Origin: Sulfolobus islandicus Y.N.15.51
Lineage (GTDB): Archaea > Thermoproteota > Thermoprotei_A > Sulfolobales > Sulfolobaceae
Length of the DNA stretch: 64,000 bases
NCBI RefSeq assembly: GCF_000022485.1
Contig: NC_012623.1
Location: forward strand, 1-64,000
Direction of reading: 5' to 3'
Shown in pieces: positions 36,447 to 44,796 of the stretch. The notes beneath the pieces are model-generated. The model had not been told where the DNA came from. It ran no database searches and saw nothing but the letters and a program-made list of their open reading frames with translations. Position 1 is the first letter of the stretch, and every line of letters starts with the position of its first letter. The translations under genes and the position numbers were made by a program.

Positions 36447-36699
36447 TTTTGGCTAGTATAAAAGTATATCCTCTTACCTCTATAAGTTTAGCTCCAACCA
36501 TCTCTGCAACTCTTTTTGCGAATTCTTTTCGATCATCAATTTCCTTAATTCCTATTTTTATCTTTATCACTTTATGTTCATTTAATCTCCTTTTTATTTC
36601 ATTTAGCATACCTTCAGTTACACCATATTTACCTATTCTTATATCTGCCCTTTCAGCCCTAGTTTTCTTTATTAGATCCTTTATTTCTTGAGAGTACAT
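36406..36699 (-). CDS. YhbY/CRM-domain RNA-binding protein
   Basis: 97 residues, the single CRM fold: IRIGKYGVTEGMLNEIKRRL and HKVIKIKIG, then FAKRVAEMVGAKLIEVRGYTFIL with the conserved basic and aromatic positions. CRM proteins bind pre-50S or structured RNA. It is in the middle of an rnp4-YhbY-DUF371 operon and overlaps both neighbours (41 bases each). Confidence 0.9.
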   Translation of the reverse strand: MYSQEIKDLIKKTRAERADIRIGKYGVTEGMLNEIKRRLNEHKVIKIKIGIKEIDDRKEFAKRVAEMVGAKLIEVRGYTFILAKIDSNRQDKDQGAL

Positions 36700-36973
36700 A
36701 TCTCCTTTGCCAATTACAAATAAGACATGTTCTAATTAAAATCTTTGACCTAATTCTCCTTCTCTCGGTCACACCAGTAATAAGGGGTGTATAACATTTT
36801 CTACAAAACATGCGTTTGTACTTTAAAGGAATTTTAATTCTACCTTTTCTCGAATACATTTCGGCTAATTTTATATATTCTCTTGCTAACTCCAAATCTC
36901 CCTTCCTTGCAGTAATGTAAGCCAGCTCAATAAGCTCAATAATTCTCTTCTTAATCTTGTTTTTTATTCTCAC
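36659..36973 (-). CDS. rnp4: RNase P protein component 4 (Rpp21/Rpr2)
   Basis: 104 residues. An N-terminal basic helix pair is followed by a zinc ribbon MFCRKCYTPL and RTCLICNWQRRY, the Rnp4 signature. It acts with Rnp1-3 and L7Ae in the archaeal RNase P to mature tRNA 5' ends. It heads a unit of three RNA-related genes and is divergent from nep1, so the 21-bp gap must hold both promoters. Confidence 0.95.
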   Translation of the reverse strand: MRIKNKIKKRIIELIELAYITARKGDLELAREYIKLAEMYSRKGRIKIPLKYKRMFCRKCYTPLITGVTERRRIRSKILIRTCLICNWQRRYVLSRNKGSNKEN

Positions 36974-36994
36974 GATAACTACTAAACCCCCTTT

Positions 36995-37666
36995 ATGTTA
37001 AAATATTCTATGCATTTAAATATTGTCTTACTGGAAGCTAGTCTAGAACTAGTTCCAAAAGAAATAGTTAACCATCCAGCTGTTATTAAGAACGCTAAAA
37101 GAAGGGATAAAAAACCTGAAGAGACTTTACTAGACATTTCCTTACACTATCATGCAATGAAAAGTTTAGAAAACAGCCATAAAAGAGGCAGACCTGATAT
37201 TTTACACCAAGCCTTACTTGTAATTCTAAACGATCCAGTAATTAAAGGTGACCTATTTATACATACCATACAATCTAAGATAATTAAGGTAAATCCCAAT
37301 ATGAGGCCACCTAAAAATTATTTGAGATTTATGGGTTTAATGGAGCAACTATTGAAATATGGAAGAATCCCTATTAATGGCGATGAGAGTCTAATGGAAG
37401 TTACAAATCTTACACTAGAGGAAATTGCAGCTAGATATAATTTAATATTACTATCAGAAAAGGGGGAAAAAATAAATCCAGAAGAACTCTGTAAGTTAGA
37501 TGAAAAATGGATTTTAGGAATAGGAACTTTTCCTCATGGAGACTTTTCTGAAAAAATTTTGAGTTTAGCTAAGAAAATTTATTCTATAAGCGAATTTCAG
37601 CTAGAAACACAACAAGTTTTGTGCCGAATCTTCTCTGCTTGTAACTCTATTTTAGGTTGGCCTTAG
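36995..37666 (+). CDS. nep1: Nep1/Emg1 SPOUT methyltransferase (16S pseudouridine N1)
   Basis: 223 residues with ATG 36995, or 218 with ATG 37010, whose N-terminus MHLNIVLLEASLELVP fits the family best. It shows Nep1 features: LLDISLHYHAMKSLENSHKRGRPDILHQ in pieces and the SPOUT-knot region KWILGIGTFPHGDFSE, QVLCRIFSACNSILGWP. Nep1 methylates a pseudouridine of helix 31 of small-subunit rRNA and aids 30S assembly. Its end overlaps the next convergent gene by 20 bases. Confidence 0.95.
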   Translation: MLKYSMHLNIVLLEASLELVPKEIVNHPAVIKNAKRRDKKPEETLLDISLHYHAMKSLENSHKRGRPDILHQALLVILNDPVIKGDLFIHTIQSKIIKVNPNMRPPKNYLRFMGLMEQLLKYGRIPINGDESLMEVTNLTLEEIAARYNLILLSEKGEKINPEELCKLDEKWILGIGTFPHGDFSEKILSLAKKIYSISEFQLETQQVLCRIFSACNSILGWP

Positions 37667-38222
37667 CTTTGATAGTAACTATTCCACCTGGTACCACATC
37701 TACATCTTGTATTGACAAATCATATGCCTCTGCGATTTTTGAGAATATCTTTCCTGCACATAAGGTAGAGATTAAACTAAATCCGGTTCCAGTTATTCTA
37801 AATTCTATTACATCACCAGCATTTTTAATTGCTACATTTCTTATGGGCAAGATAATTTTAATTGCATTATAAAAATCAAATAATTCATCTAGCGTTGAGG
37901 CTTTTGATCTCAAGAATGACCCTATTTGCTCTCCTACTTCTTCACACATATTTTCATACTGCTTACTGTCTTTTTCATAAGCTAATTTGGTTAAATTCTC
38001 AAGGAACCAACTCGTTACCGGAACTATATCTAATGCCTTTGATATTGTATAATAATCCACTAAACTTTCTAATGTATTTGCGTCTTCACCCTCCTTTAAA
38101 AGTTTCAGTAAGGCCTTAAGAGCAGCGTTAGTCAAAGAATAAATGGTATAACCCCTCTTTTTTGCCTCGCTTTCCAATTGCTCTATTAGGTCAGCTTCAG
38201 CTGCTATATTAACTCTTGGCAT
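37647..38222 (-). CDS. hypothetical protein with RHH-like N-terminus
   Basis: 191 residues. Residues 1-43 (MPRVNIAAEADLIEQLESEA and YSLTNAALKALLKLL) have the strand-helix-helix pattern of ribbon-helix-helix DNA-binding proteins. The remainder has two alpha/beta parts ending in a beta-rich segment (GDVIEFRITGTGFSLISTL, DVVPGGIVTIKAKA). No family is known to me. ATG 38222 is preceded by AT-rich DNA. It might be a regulator with a ligand or dimer domain. Confidence 0.75.
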   Translation of the reverse strand: MPRVNIAAEADLIEQLESEAKKRGYTIYSLTNAALKALLKLLKEGEDANTLESLVDYYTISKALDIVPVTSWFLENLTKLAYEKDSKQYENMCEEVGEQIGSFLRSKASTLDELFDFYNAIKIILPIRNVAIKNAGDVIEFRITGTGFSLISTLCAGKIFSKIAEAYDLSIQDVDVVPGGIVTIKAKANLK

Positions 38223-38297
38223 AAATCTGTCTATAGAAAGTTTGTAAAAAGACTATTTATATTTAGTCGTGCTATCGTTTAAACTTATTTTAAAAAA

Positions 38298-38444
38298 CTA
38301 TGAATGAGGTGTGAAAGCAATTAAATCAAAAATTATGAACAATATTAATAATACTATAAAGACTCCTAAATACCAATTATTATCAGCAAATAATGTCTTA
38401 ATTAGATTAGCCCAACTCTTTATTTCACTTTTCTTTTGGCTCAA
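38298..38444 (-). CDS. 48-residue single-span membrane protein
   Basis: Short frame that is easy to miss: TTG start 38444 preceded 9-12 bases upstream by a strong ggtggtgg ribosome site, stop TAG at 38298-38300. The product begins SQKKSEIKSWANLIKTL (basic, amphipathic) and continues with one transmembrane helix (WYLGVFIVLLILFIIF) and the tail DLIAFTPHS. The charge layout is that of a bona fide single-span protein with N-in topology. The role is unknown; small Sec- or respiratory-type subunits have similar architecture. A TATA-like ttataaa lies about 30 bp upstream of the ribosome site. Confidence 0.7.
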   Translation of the reverse strand: MSQKKSEIKSWANLIKTLFADNNWYLGVFIVLLILFIIFDLIAFTPHS

Positions 38445-39050
38445 GTAAATCCACCACCTTAATTTATGTTTTCTCATTTATAACTTTTGCTCTAATATAT
38501 ATGCGAAAATTTATTTATGAAATAAATCATATATACTAGGAGATAAGACATAAGACTATTAATTTAACGTATTAGATATTTATGAAATAAATATATTGAA
38601 TCTAATTCTCATGTGCGATGATGACTGCCCGTTAAACACTGATTTGGTACTGAAGACTGCTGAAAGCTTTTAAACGTGGCTTAAGTCATTATTAACGATA
38701 TCAAGAGGGCGAATTCTTCTGGCCGAGAGGTGGTAGTAAAAGTTGCAATGAAGATCTACTCTTTATGAAAGAATTTCGTTAATAAAGCATATTCCTTTGC
38801 AACTCGCTCCTTGGATTTATCTCTAGAGTAGGTTGTGATACGATATTAGAGTATCTTAGGCTCTTAAATGTCCTAATAATATTGTAGTTCCAAACCGATA
38901 AGCTACCCCTTCAAGGAGAAAAATTTGATATAACGTGTAGTTAATTGAAACATGACTATTTTTACTGGTAAGTTATAAATACCCATATTATTCAATAAAT
39001 ATTGTATAAGAGACTCTGTTTTCCTATAAGTTATGGTGTGGTGATGAGGA
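38445..39050. other. intergenic region holding an sRNA candidate, no protein gene seen
   Basis: About 600 bp. Contents: TATA-like runs and a short repeat tttatgaaataaat (38513-38526 and 38579-38592), the C/D box candidate at 38614, and an inverted repeat agttgcaa/ttgcaact (about 38739-38746 and 38797-38804) with a large loop. A gaggtggt segment near 38730 resembles a ribosome site but opens only a 13-codon frame. No transposon remnants were recognised. Confidence 0.55.
38614..38667 (+). ncRNA. candidate C/D box guide sRNA
   Basis: C box ATGATGA (38618-38624), 14-base guide ctgcccgttaaaca, D' box CTGA (38639-38642), then a degenerate C' that may overlap D', 14 bases, and D box CTGA (38660-38663). 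A further CTGA at 38650-38653 makes the second half ambiguous. It is in an intergenic region, which favours it, but the missing C' box lowers confidence. Confidence 0.42.
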
Positions 39051-39935
39051 TTGATTTCAGTTAAAGTCCTAAGAAGACTCTCTATCATTTTTCTTTTTAG
39101 TAGCATTTTTCTTATTCCAATATTTCTGCTTGAATTTATCGTTGGAATACTATTTAAATCATATATACTAATAGCAGACTCTTACCATACGCTAATAGAT
39201 TTTTTAATATCACTTCTTTTTTATTTTACTTTAGTCAAAATAAATACTAGATCTAGAAGATTTCCTTGGGGTCTCTATAATCTTGAAAGTCTTGTAATTT
39301 TGGCTACATCTATATTTATAGTCTATTTATCAGCAAATTTAATACTTAGTATGTTTGATAGTTCTATAACTTTTTCAATTTCACCATGGTATTCGATTAT
39401 ATTATTCGCAAGCAGTATTTACTCACTCGCGTTATACTTCGTAGAGAGGCGATATGCTGAGATACAAATAGTAAAAAACGACATGGTTCACTCCTTTTTA
39501 GATAGTATAGCTGAAGTAGTCTCTGGCATAACGTTAATCGTACAAAATATGGTTTTAATAGATGTAGTAACGTTAGCAATTCTTACATTTACCTTAAGCG
39601 ACGTAATTAGAGAGATTAAGGATTCAATCCTATCGATACTTGGTGCTTCAATAGATTCTCCAATGAAGTTTCAGCTAATTAATGAACTTAGGTCAAAGAA
39701 CATACCTATAATAAACTTGTATTTAAAAAGGTGTGGCTCTTTCTATGCGGTATATGCTTATATAGGTTTACCTAAAGATATAACTCTAGAAAAAGCTTAT
39801 AAAATTAAGAGAAAAACTAAGAGGATAATCAAGAAATACGATAATATAGCTTGCATTGACGTAATACTCGTACCCTTAACCGAAATTAAGAAAAAGAAAA
39901 TATTAGAGCAAGTCAATACTCTTTACTCTAGGTAA
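39051..39935 (+). CDS. cation diffusion facilitator (CDF) transporter
   Basis: 294 residues, six membrane helices. The metal site motifs are complete: ADSYHTLIDF (Asp 43, His 46, Asp 50) in helix 2 and HSFLDSIAE (His 147, Asp 151) in helix 5. The loop FPWGLYNLES between helices 2 and 3 is also typical. The cytoplasmic C-terminal domain follows (from about 205). It exports Zn, Mn, Fe or similar divalent metal ions by proton exchange. TTG 39051 follows a good ribosome site (ggtgatgagg). Its 3' end overlaps the MqnD-like gene by 33 bases. Confidence 0.92.
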   Translation: MISVKVLRRLSIIFLFSSIFLIPIFLLEFIVGILFKSYILIADSYHTLIDFLISLLFYFTLVKINTRSRRFPWGLYNLESLVILATSIFIVYLSANLILSMFDSSITFSISPWYSIILFASSIYSLALYFVERRYAEIQIVKNDMVHSFLDSIAEVVSGITLIVQNMVLIDVVTLAILTFTLSDVIREIKDSILSILGASIDSPMKFQLINELRSKNIPIINLYLKRCGSFYAVYAYIGLPKDITLEKAYKIKRKTKRIIKKYDNIACIDVILVPLTEIKKKKILEQVNTLYSR

Positions 39936-40769
39936 TATTCCTCTTTCCTCACTTATCTTAAAGAAGAACTCTAATCCTCTTCTTACCTCATCAACTGGAA
40001 CATTGTACTCTTGTATATCAGCCCAGATCGTCTTTCTTACTATCTCTTCATCAAGGTCCACTTTTTGCGATTCTCTCATTATTTGAACATCTCTTGGTAT
40101 TATTTCATCTAAGTGTTTCTCTGCATATTTCTTACTTTTCTCGTAGGTCTCTTTAAATTTAAGTGCAAAGTCCTTTCCAACTTCTTTAGAAATTACCACC
40201 ATGCCCATTGGCATTGGTGTATTATTTGAAATAGCTTTCCACATATCCCACATGCTACCTATTCTAACTACATTAATTCCCAACTTCTTTAGAGTGTACA
40301 TCATCTTTATTTCATGAACTGCCACTAACACATCCCCCTCCTTTCCCAGGGCTTTTATTTCGTCCAATACTCTTCTAATTATGACTAACCTTCCATATTT
40401 TCCCATAAGTAGCTTATATAATGTAAACGCGGTAGTGTTCGGTCCATGAACTATTAGCCTGCTTCTCTTTATTTCGTTCTCACTCATTTCTTTTATTGCT
40501 AAAATTGGCATACCAGTTATACCATCCACTGCAGTTGCCACAGCATTACTTAGAATGTAATAGTCATCTTGTATGTATGGATACATTGCAGCAGATGGAA
40601 CTGAAACATCCACCTCTTTCTTTAATACCGCTTCATTGATATCTTGAACAGTAGGTATTACTTCAAACTCTAAGTTGAAGCCTTCTGGTCTAACTTTTCC
40701 CTCCATTAATGGTATAAAAGGATAAAGGTCTCCAGAATCTGCAAGTGCCCCTACTCTTATTGTTACCAT
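39903..40769 (-). CDS. MqnA/MqnD-like (periplasmic-binding fold) protein
   Basis: 288 residues. The two-lobed fold shows GALADSGDLYPFIPLMEG, VDVSVPSAAMYPYI and VHGPNTTAFTLYKLL, as in MqnD (1,4-dihydroxy-6-naphthoate synthase) of the futalosine route. Sulfolobus makes benzo-thiophenoquinones (caldariella-type), not menaquinone, so the true role may be in that quinone pathway or in another step. The divergent NTPase gene shares the 100-bp gap. ATG start at 40769. Confidence 0.82.
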   Translation of the reverse strand: MVTIRVGALADSGDLYPFIPLMEGKVRPEGFNLEFEVIPTVQDINEAVLKKEVDVSVPSAAMYPYIQDDYYILSNAVATAVDGITGMPILAIKEMSENEIKRSRLIVHGPNTTAFTLYKLLMGKYGRLVIIRRVLDEIKALGKEGDVLVAVHEIKMMYTLKKLGINVVRIGSMWDMWKAISNNTPMPMGMVVISKEVGKDFALKFKETYEKSKKYAEKHLDEIIPRDVQIMRESQKVDLDEEIVRKTIWADIQEYNVPVDEVRRGLEFFFKISEERGILPRVKSIDLL

Positions 40770-40872
40770 AAACTATAATTTAACATAACGATATATAAGT
40801 GTGATTTAAAATACGTTTATAATGTTTTCCATTAGCAACTTATAAAATCCTTGTTAATATAAACTTTAAAAG

Positions 40873-41403
40873 ATGGTAACAATTGCTTTGGGTAGTAAAA
40901 ATCCTGTAAAAATCAATGCTACTAAGGAGGCACTAGATGTTTTAAAGTTGAATTGGGATTTGATAGGAATTGAAGTTGATAGTGGGGTAGATAAACAACC
41001 TTTTTGCGATCAGACGTATGTGGGTGCTAGAAATAGGGCACTGAACGTAATAAGGGTTACGAATGCAGATATAGGGTTAGGGATAGAAGGAGGAGTTTGT
41101 AACGTCTATGGTAAATTTATAGCAAATGCTGTGGTATATGTTATAACTAAAGAAGGTTTAGAGAATTTTGCAATTTCTTCATCTTTTACCTTACCTAGTT
41201 CTATGGTTTCTTTAATACTTCAAGGAAAGGAACTGGGTGAAGCATCAGATATTATTTTTAAAACTAATAATAGTAAGACTAAAGAAGGTGCTATAGGATT
41301 ATTAACTAACAATGTAATTAATAGAAAAATGCTCTATGTTCAACCTATTGTCCTCGCATTATATCCAATTTATAATACGATGATTAATAATACTCCTTTT
41401 TAA
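40873..41403 (+). CDS. ITP/XTP NTPase (YjjX/DUF84 family)
   Basis: 176 residues. The DUF84 motifs are [40 protein letters not shown] and IGLGIEGGV. These enzymes hydrolyse non-canonical ITP/XTP and keep them out of nucleic acids. TATA cttataaaat (40839-40848) is about 25-34 bp before the ATG, so the transcript is leaderless. The 3' end overlaps the next convergent gene by 20 bases. Confidence 0.93.
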   Translation: MVTIALGSKNPVKINATKEALDVLKLNWDLIGIEVDSGVDKQPFCDQTYVGARNRALNVIRVTNADIGLGIEGGVCNVYGKFIANAVVYVITKEGLENFAISSSFTLPSSMVSLILQGKELGEASDIIFKTNNSKTKEGAIGLLTNNVINRKMLYVQPIVLALYPIYNTMINNTPF

Positions 41404-42037
41404 CTAGTTTTATAAATAACTCGCCTATCTCTTGCAGTTTGACAGTATCGTGTTCTGAAGGTCTTGGAATTGTTGCTAGGAATACTCCATAATCTTCGTG
41501 ATTTCCATCTTCATTCTCACCCTTTGGTTCGCCATATAAAGAAAATATTATAAAATCGTCAACCTTGTTTAAAATCTTTCGTACCGCACTATCTACTAAT
41601 GAATAAATTTTACATTTTTCCGTAGGATCTTTATGTAGAAGCCTATCTATAGCAGTTATAGATGCTATAACGGGACTTTCTTCTATTAGCTCTAGAACTA
41701 TTTGTGTTACTTTATTAATTTCCTCTTCTGCATTTACTGAAGTATCATATGGAAGACTAAGTTTGCCATAAGTCGGATTAGTTATAGGCAAATTTATTGC
41801 TACTGCATTAGTTTCTTTAAGAAGCCTAGGTTTTTCATTATTCAAATTAACTGCTGACATATCTTTTATATCCTTGAGCTCTAATACTGACATCCATGAG
41901 GTTTGCGGAAATTGTGGCTTTTTATTTAAAACAACTCCTCTATAAGTGCTGCTAAATAGTGTAAATAATGTCCTTGGATTACATTTCATGAAACTAGTAT
42001 AGCTTAACCCATCTATTCCTAGTAATAAAGGGTTCAT
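41384..42037 (-). CDS. alkaline-phosphatase/phosphodiesterase-superfamily-like protein, short
   Basis: About 217 residues from ATG 42037, which has gtgag upstream (a GTG nine bases earlier is the alternative). The start [16 protein letters not shown] and then [12 protein letters not shown] follow the type I phosphodiesterase pattern, with Asp at the first metal site and a Thr-type nucleophile region. The C-terminal part [13 protein letters not shown] corresponds to the last metal-binding H-x-D/H segment. It is about half the normal length, so it may be a reduced, specialised enzyme. It is next to and probably co-transcribed with thioredoxin. Confidence 0.7.
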   Translation of the reverse strand: MNPLLLGIDGLSYTSFMKCNPRTLFTLFSSTYRGVVLNKKPQFPQTSWMSVLELKDIKDMSAVNLNNEKPRLLKETNAVAINLPITNPTYGKLSLPYDTSVNAEEEINKVTQIVLELIEESPVIASITAIDRLLHKDPTEKCKIYSLVDSAVRKILNKVDDFIIFSLYGEPKGENEDGNHEDYGVFLATIPRPSEHDTVKLQEIGELFIKLVKKEYY

Positions 42038-42049
42038 TCCTCTCACTTG

Positions 42050-42457
42050 TCACTCTAATAATGCCTTTATTCTTACCTCTATTTCCTCTCTGGGTACTGC
42101 TCCTAGTATTTGGTCTACGGGTTCTCCATTCTTAAAGAACATTACAGTTGGAAGGCTCATTATTCCATATCTCATTACAATATCTTGGTTCTCTTCAGTG
42201 TTTAATTTTCCAAAAGCTACTTGAGGATAATCATTGGCGAGTTCTTCTATTATTGGAGCCAATATAAAGCATGGTGCACACCATTCTGCCCAAAAGTCAA
42301 CAACTACTATTTTGTTTTTAGTTATAAATTCTTCAAAGTTTTTGGAATTGAGATGTTTTACTGGCTCTTCAACCTTCTCCTTCAAGCTGTTGAGTATTTG
42401 ATTTGCTTTTTTAGAGAGGATTTTTTGTAATTCTGGGTCATTTAGTTCGTCATTCAT
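42050..42457 (-). CDS. trxA: thioredoxin with N-terminal extension
   Basis: 135 residues. The Trx domain has FWAEWCAPCFILAP with Cys 60 and Cys 63, cis-Pro segment SLPTVMFFKNGEP, and the normal GAVPREE end. About 33 residues precede the domain (MNDELNDPELQKILSKKA), a helical tail often seen in Sulfolobus thioredoxin-1 (SSO2232, from memory). It reduces disulfides, fed by a Trx reductase. Leaderless start from the TATA shared with the divergent FAD oxidoreductase gene. Confidence 0.95.
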   Translation of the reverse strand: MNDELNDPELQKILSKKANQILNSLKEKVEEPVKHLNSKNFEEFITKNKIVVVDFWAEWCAPCFILAPIIEELANDYPQVAFGKLNTEENQDIVMRYGIMSLPTVMFFKNGEPVDQILGAVPREEIEVRIKALLE

Positions 42458-42477
42458 AAGAGATTATATATAGTATT

Positions 42478-42492
42478 CATTTAAAAAGTTTT
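42478..42492. promoter_or_regulatory. shared near-palindromic TATA box for trxA and the FAD oxidoreductase gene
   Basis: The run tttaaaaa (42480-42487) is 27-34 bp before ATG 42514 on the plus strand. Its complement tttttaaatg is 21-30 bp before ATG 42457 on the minus strand. One element therefore appears to serve both directions. Confidence 0.55.
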
Positions 42493-42513
42493 TATCATAT
42501 AAAGAGATTAGAC

Positions 42514-43428
42514 ATGCCAAAACTTATAATTGTAGGTAGTGGGATAACGGGGTTAATTACTGCACTGAAATATAGTGGAGATGTGATAATTTTAGAAAAG
42601 AATACAATTGTTGCAAATAATTCAAAAGCTAGTTTGTGGTCAATCATTCCACCTTTATGTAGCAACCATAGAGAAGATTGTGAAAAAGGTATGAGATTCT
42701 ATGAAGAGATTTGCGAAAAATATGGTATCTATTGTAAAAAGACTCACATTCTTAGAGTTTCCAGTAAAAAAATAGGTGGTAAGATTGTTGATAGAAAGGA
42801 AATAAGAGGTTTTGAACCTCAACTGAATATTGAAGAAGCAGAATTTTTTGAAAATGGTCTATTCGTAGAAGGTGACGAGCTCTTCAGCATTCTTGAAACA
42901 GAATTTAACATTAAATCGAACTCAGAGGTTACGGATATATTAGTTAAAGATAATGAAATAAAATCTCTCTTAACATCAAAGGGTGAGGTAAAGGGAGAGT
43001 TCTATATTTTTGCTACTGGCTACCTAACTCCTAAATTATTCTCGAAATTAGGAATAGAGGTAAATCTGTTTAAAGGACATTTAATTATTACTAAAAAAAC
43101 TAGTTTAAATGGGATATTAATTGTGAATGATAGAATTGCAGTGGAGGGAAAGAACTTATACCTTAATGGCGACTCAAAGCAAAATTCCTCCATGACAATA
43201 GATTATGATGAAATATCTAAGACCATAAATGAAATAGGTAGGGTGCTAAAGATAGACACTACAAATTTAGAGATCAGAGTAGGATTTAGAAGCGTAAGTA
43301 AAGATAGGGAACCAATTGTAAAGAAGATCTACTCAAATGCAATACTAATAACTGGTTATAGGTTCGGCTTTGCATTAGCTCCGGTACTTGCTGAGAAAGC
43401 CATACAGATGATCAAATATGGACATTAA
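42514..43428 (+). CDS. FAD-dependent oxidoreductase (DAO family)
   Basis: 304 residues. Rossmann FAD motif IIVGSGITGLITALKY (5-20), acidic end VIILEKN, and a C-terminal FAD contact VGFRSVSKDREPIV and TGYRFGFALAPVLAEKA typical of the glycine-oxidase/DAO family. The substrate is unknown. It overlaps the dtdA start by 11 bases, so the two are co-transcribed. Confidence 0.85.
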   Translation: MPKLIIVGSGITGLITALKYSGDVIILEKNTIVANNSKASLWSIIPPLCSNHREDCEKGMRFYEEICEKYGIYCKKTHILRVSSKKIGGKIVDRKEIRGFEPQLNIEEAEFFENGLFVEGDELFSILETEFNIKSNSEVTDILVKDNEIKSLLTSKGEVKGEFYIFATGYLTPKLFSKLGIEVNLFKGHLIITKKTSLNGILIVNDRIAVEGKNLYLNGDSKQNSSMTIDYDEISKTINEIGRVLKIDTTNLEIRVGFRSVSKDREPIVKKIYSNAILITGYRFGFALAPVLAEKAIQMIKYGH

Positions 43429-44131
43429 GCTAGTTTACTCTACTTCAGATCCAGTGGGTTTGACGATAAAAAAACTTGGATATAGTTTCGAAGAGATTGA
43501 TGAAGATGTAACAGATTTTCACTACAAGAATGGTGAGGCTATAGTAATTTTTTCTAGGCATGAAAGTAAGGCAAGCATTCCCTCACTAACAGTACATTAT
43601 CCTGGTAATCCATCTGAAGAAGTTATGGGTGGAGAGCCTAAAAAACTCGGAATAGCTTATCCTAGGTTACTTACTTCGATTTTAAGAGAAATTAAAAAAA
43701 TAGATCTAGATATAGAGAAAACTATGGAGGCTACTCATCATGGCCCTACATATCAAAACGTTCCAGTAATATTCGTAGAGATTGGTAGTGACAAGACGTA
43801 TTGGACTAACGAGAGAATAGTCAGAACTTTAGTTGATTCAACTCTAAAAGGTATTGATAAGGTTGACGAGACAGATTGCAGAGATTACATTTCAGGTTTC
43901 GGTGGACCCCACTATTCTAAGCTTTTTACTAAGTTAGCTGACGAGAGTTGTATAGGCCATGTGATTTCTAAGCATTATGTTGATAAGTTGGATGACAAGG
44001 TTATAATTCAAGCTATAGCCAATTCTGTGAATAATATTAATAAAGTCGTTATCGATAGCTTAAACTTAAAGCAGAGAGAACGAATTATAGCGGCTCTAAA
44101 AAGCTTTGATATTCATATTCAGCTTAGATAG
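43418..44131 (+). CDS. dtdA: D-aminoacyl-tRNA deacylase (archaeal/plant DTD2)
   Basis: 237 residues. The family is recognised from VIFSRHESKASIPSLTVHYPGN read in pieces, ATHHGPTYQNVPVIFVEIGS and GFGGPHYSKLFTKL. DTD2 removes D-amino acids from tRNA and also N-ethyl adducts. The ATG lies inside the previous gene's 3' end. The 3' end overlaps the convergent phosphoglycerate-mutase-like gene by 36 bases. Confidence 0.95.
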   Translation: MDIKLVYSTSDPVGLTIKKLGYSFEEIDEDVTDFHYKNGEAIVIFSRHESKASIPSLTVHYPGNPSEEVMGGEPKKLGIAYPRLLTSILREIKKIDLDIEKTMEATHHGPTYQNVPVIFVEIGSDKTYWTNERIVRTLVDSTLKGIDKVDETDCRDYISGFGGPHYSKLFTKLADESCIGHVISKHYVDKLDDKVIIQAIANSVNNINKVVIDSLNLKQRERIIAALKSFDIHIQLR

Positions 44132-44728
44132 TATTTGTGGAGTTAGTAGTGGTGAACCTATACTAAGGACTTTGCAACTATCTATGTTATTTTCACATCT
44201 CAAGATAGTCAAGCTAGCATTAGGTATTCTCACTCCCCATCCACTAATATCGTCCATATCAAGTATGTACGTAACTATAGCTCTTATAGGATCGGAGTGC
44301 GATACAGCAGCTATTACATTATTATCTTTATTTATAACGGATTCGAGGAAGCTTTTCATTCTCTTTGTCATATCTTCCCAACTTTCCAGACCTTTAATCT
44401 CCATTTGTTTTTTAAAGACCTTCAACTTCCAGTGGTCATTTGGATCAAAAGTGGTGTTATTCAATTCTCCTAAGGATCTTTCTCTTAATCTTTGATCTAC
44501 TATTGGAAAAATTCCTAAGGTTTCACCAATGATAAGCGCAGTCTGATATGCTCTTAGAACTGGACTAGTGTATATTTTTTCAACTTTTAATTTCATAAGT
44601 TCCTTCCCAGCATCCTTTGCTTGTGTAACACCCTCTTCCGTGAGAGGATAGGTGTTAATATCATGGCTAAGTATTTTACTAACGTTAGAGGTACTTTGCC
44701 CATGCCTAATGAAAATAATTATTGTCAT
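44096..44728 (-). CDS. histidine phosphatase / phosphoglycerate mutase family protein
   Basis: About 210 residues from ATG 44728. The catalytic RHG motif is FIRHGQS at 7-13 and the second His lies in AVSHSDPIRAIV. LSHDINTYPLTEEGVTQA and YTSPVLRAYQTA complete the dPGM-like pattern. From memory the S. solfataricus gene here (SSO2236) was annotated as phosphoglycerate mutase; a broad phosphatase is also possible because archaeal glycolysis uses the cofactor-independent enzyme. The 36-base convergent overlap with dtdA is notable. Confidence 0.85.
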   Translation of the reverse strand: MTIIIFIRHGQSTSNVSKILSHDINTYPLTEEGVTQAKDAGKELMKLKVEKIYTSPVLRAYQTALIIGETLGIFPIVDQRLRERSLGELNNTTFDPNDHWKLKVFKKQMEIKGLESWEDMTKRMKSFLESVINKDNNVIAAVSHSDPIRAIVTYILDMDDISGWGVRIPNASLTILRCENNIDSCKVLSIGSPLLTPQILSKLNMNIKAF

Positions 44729-44796
44729 CACTTAGTTGTTATATTTCCCCACTTTATTAGTTTAAACTTAAATATCATCATAAGAATAGGAGTATT

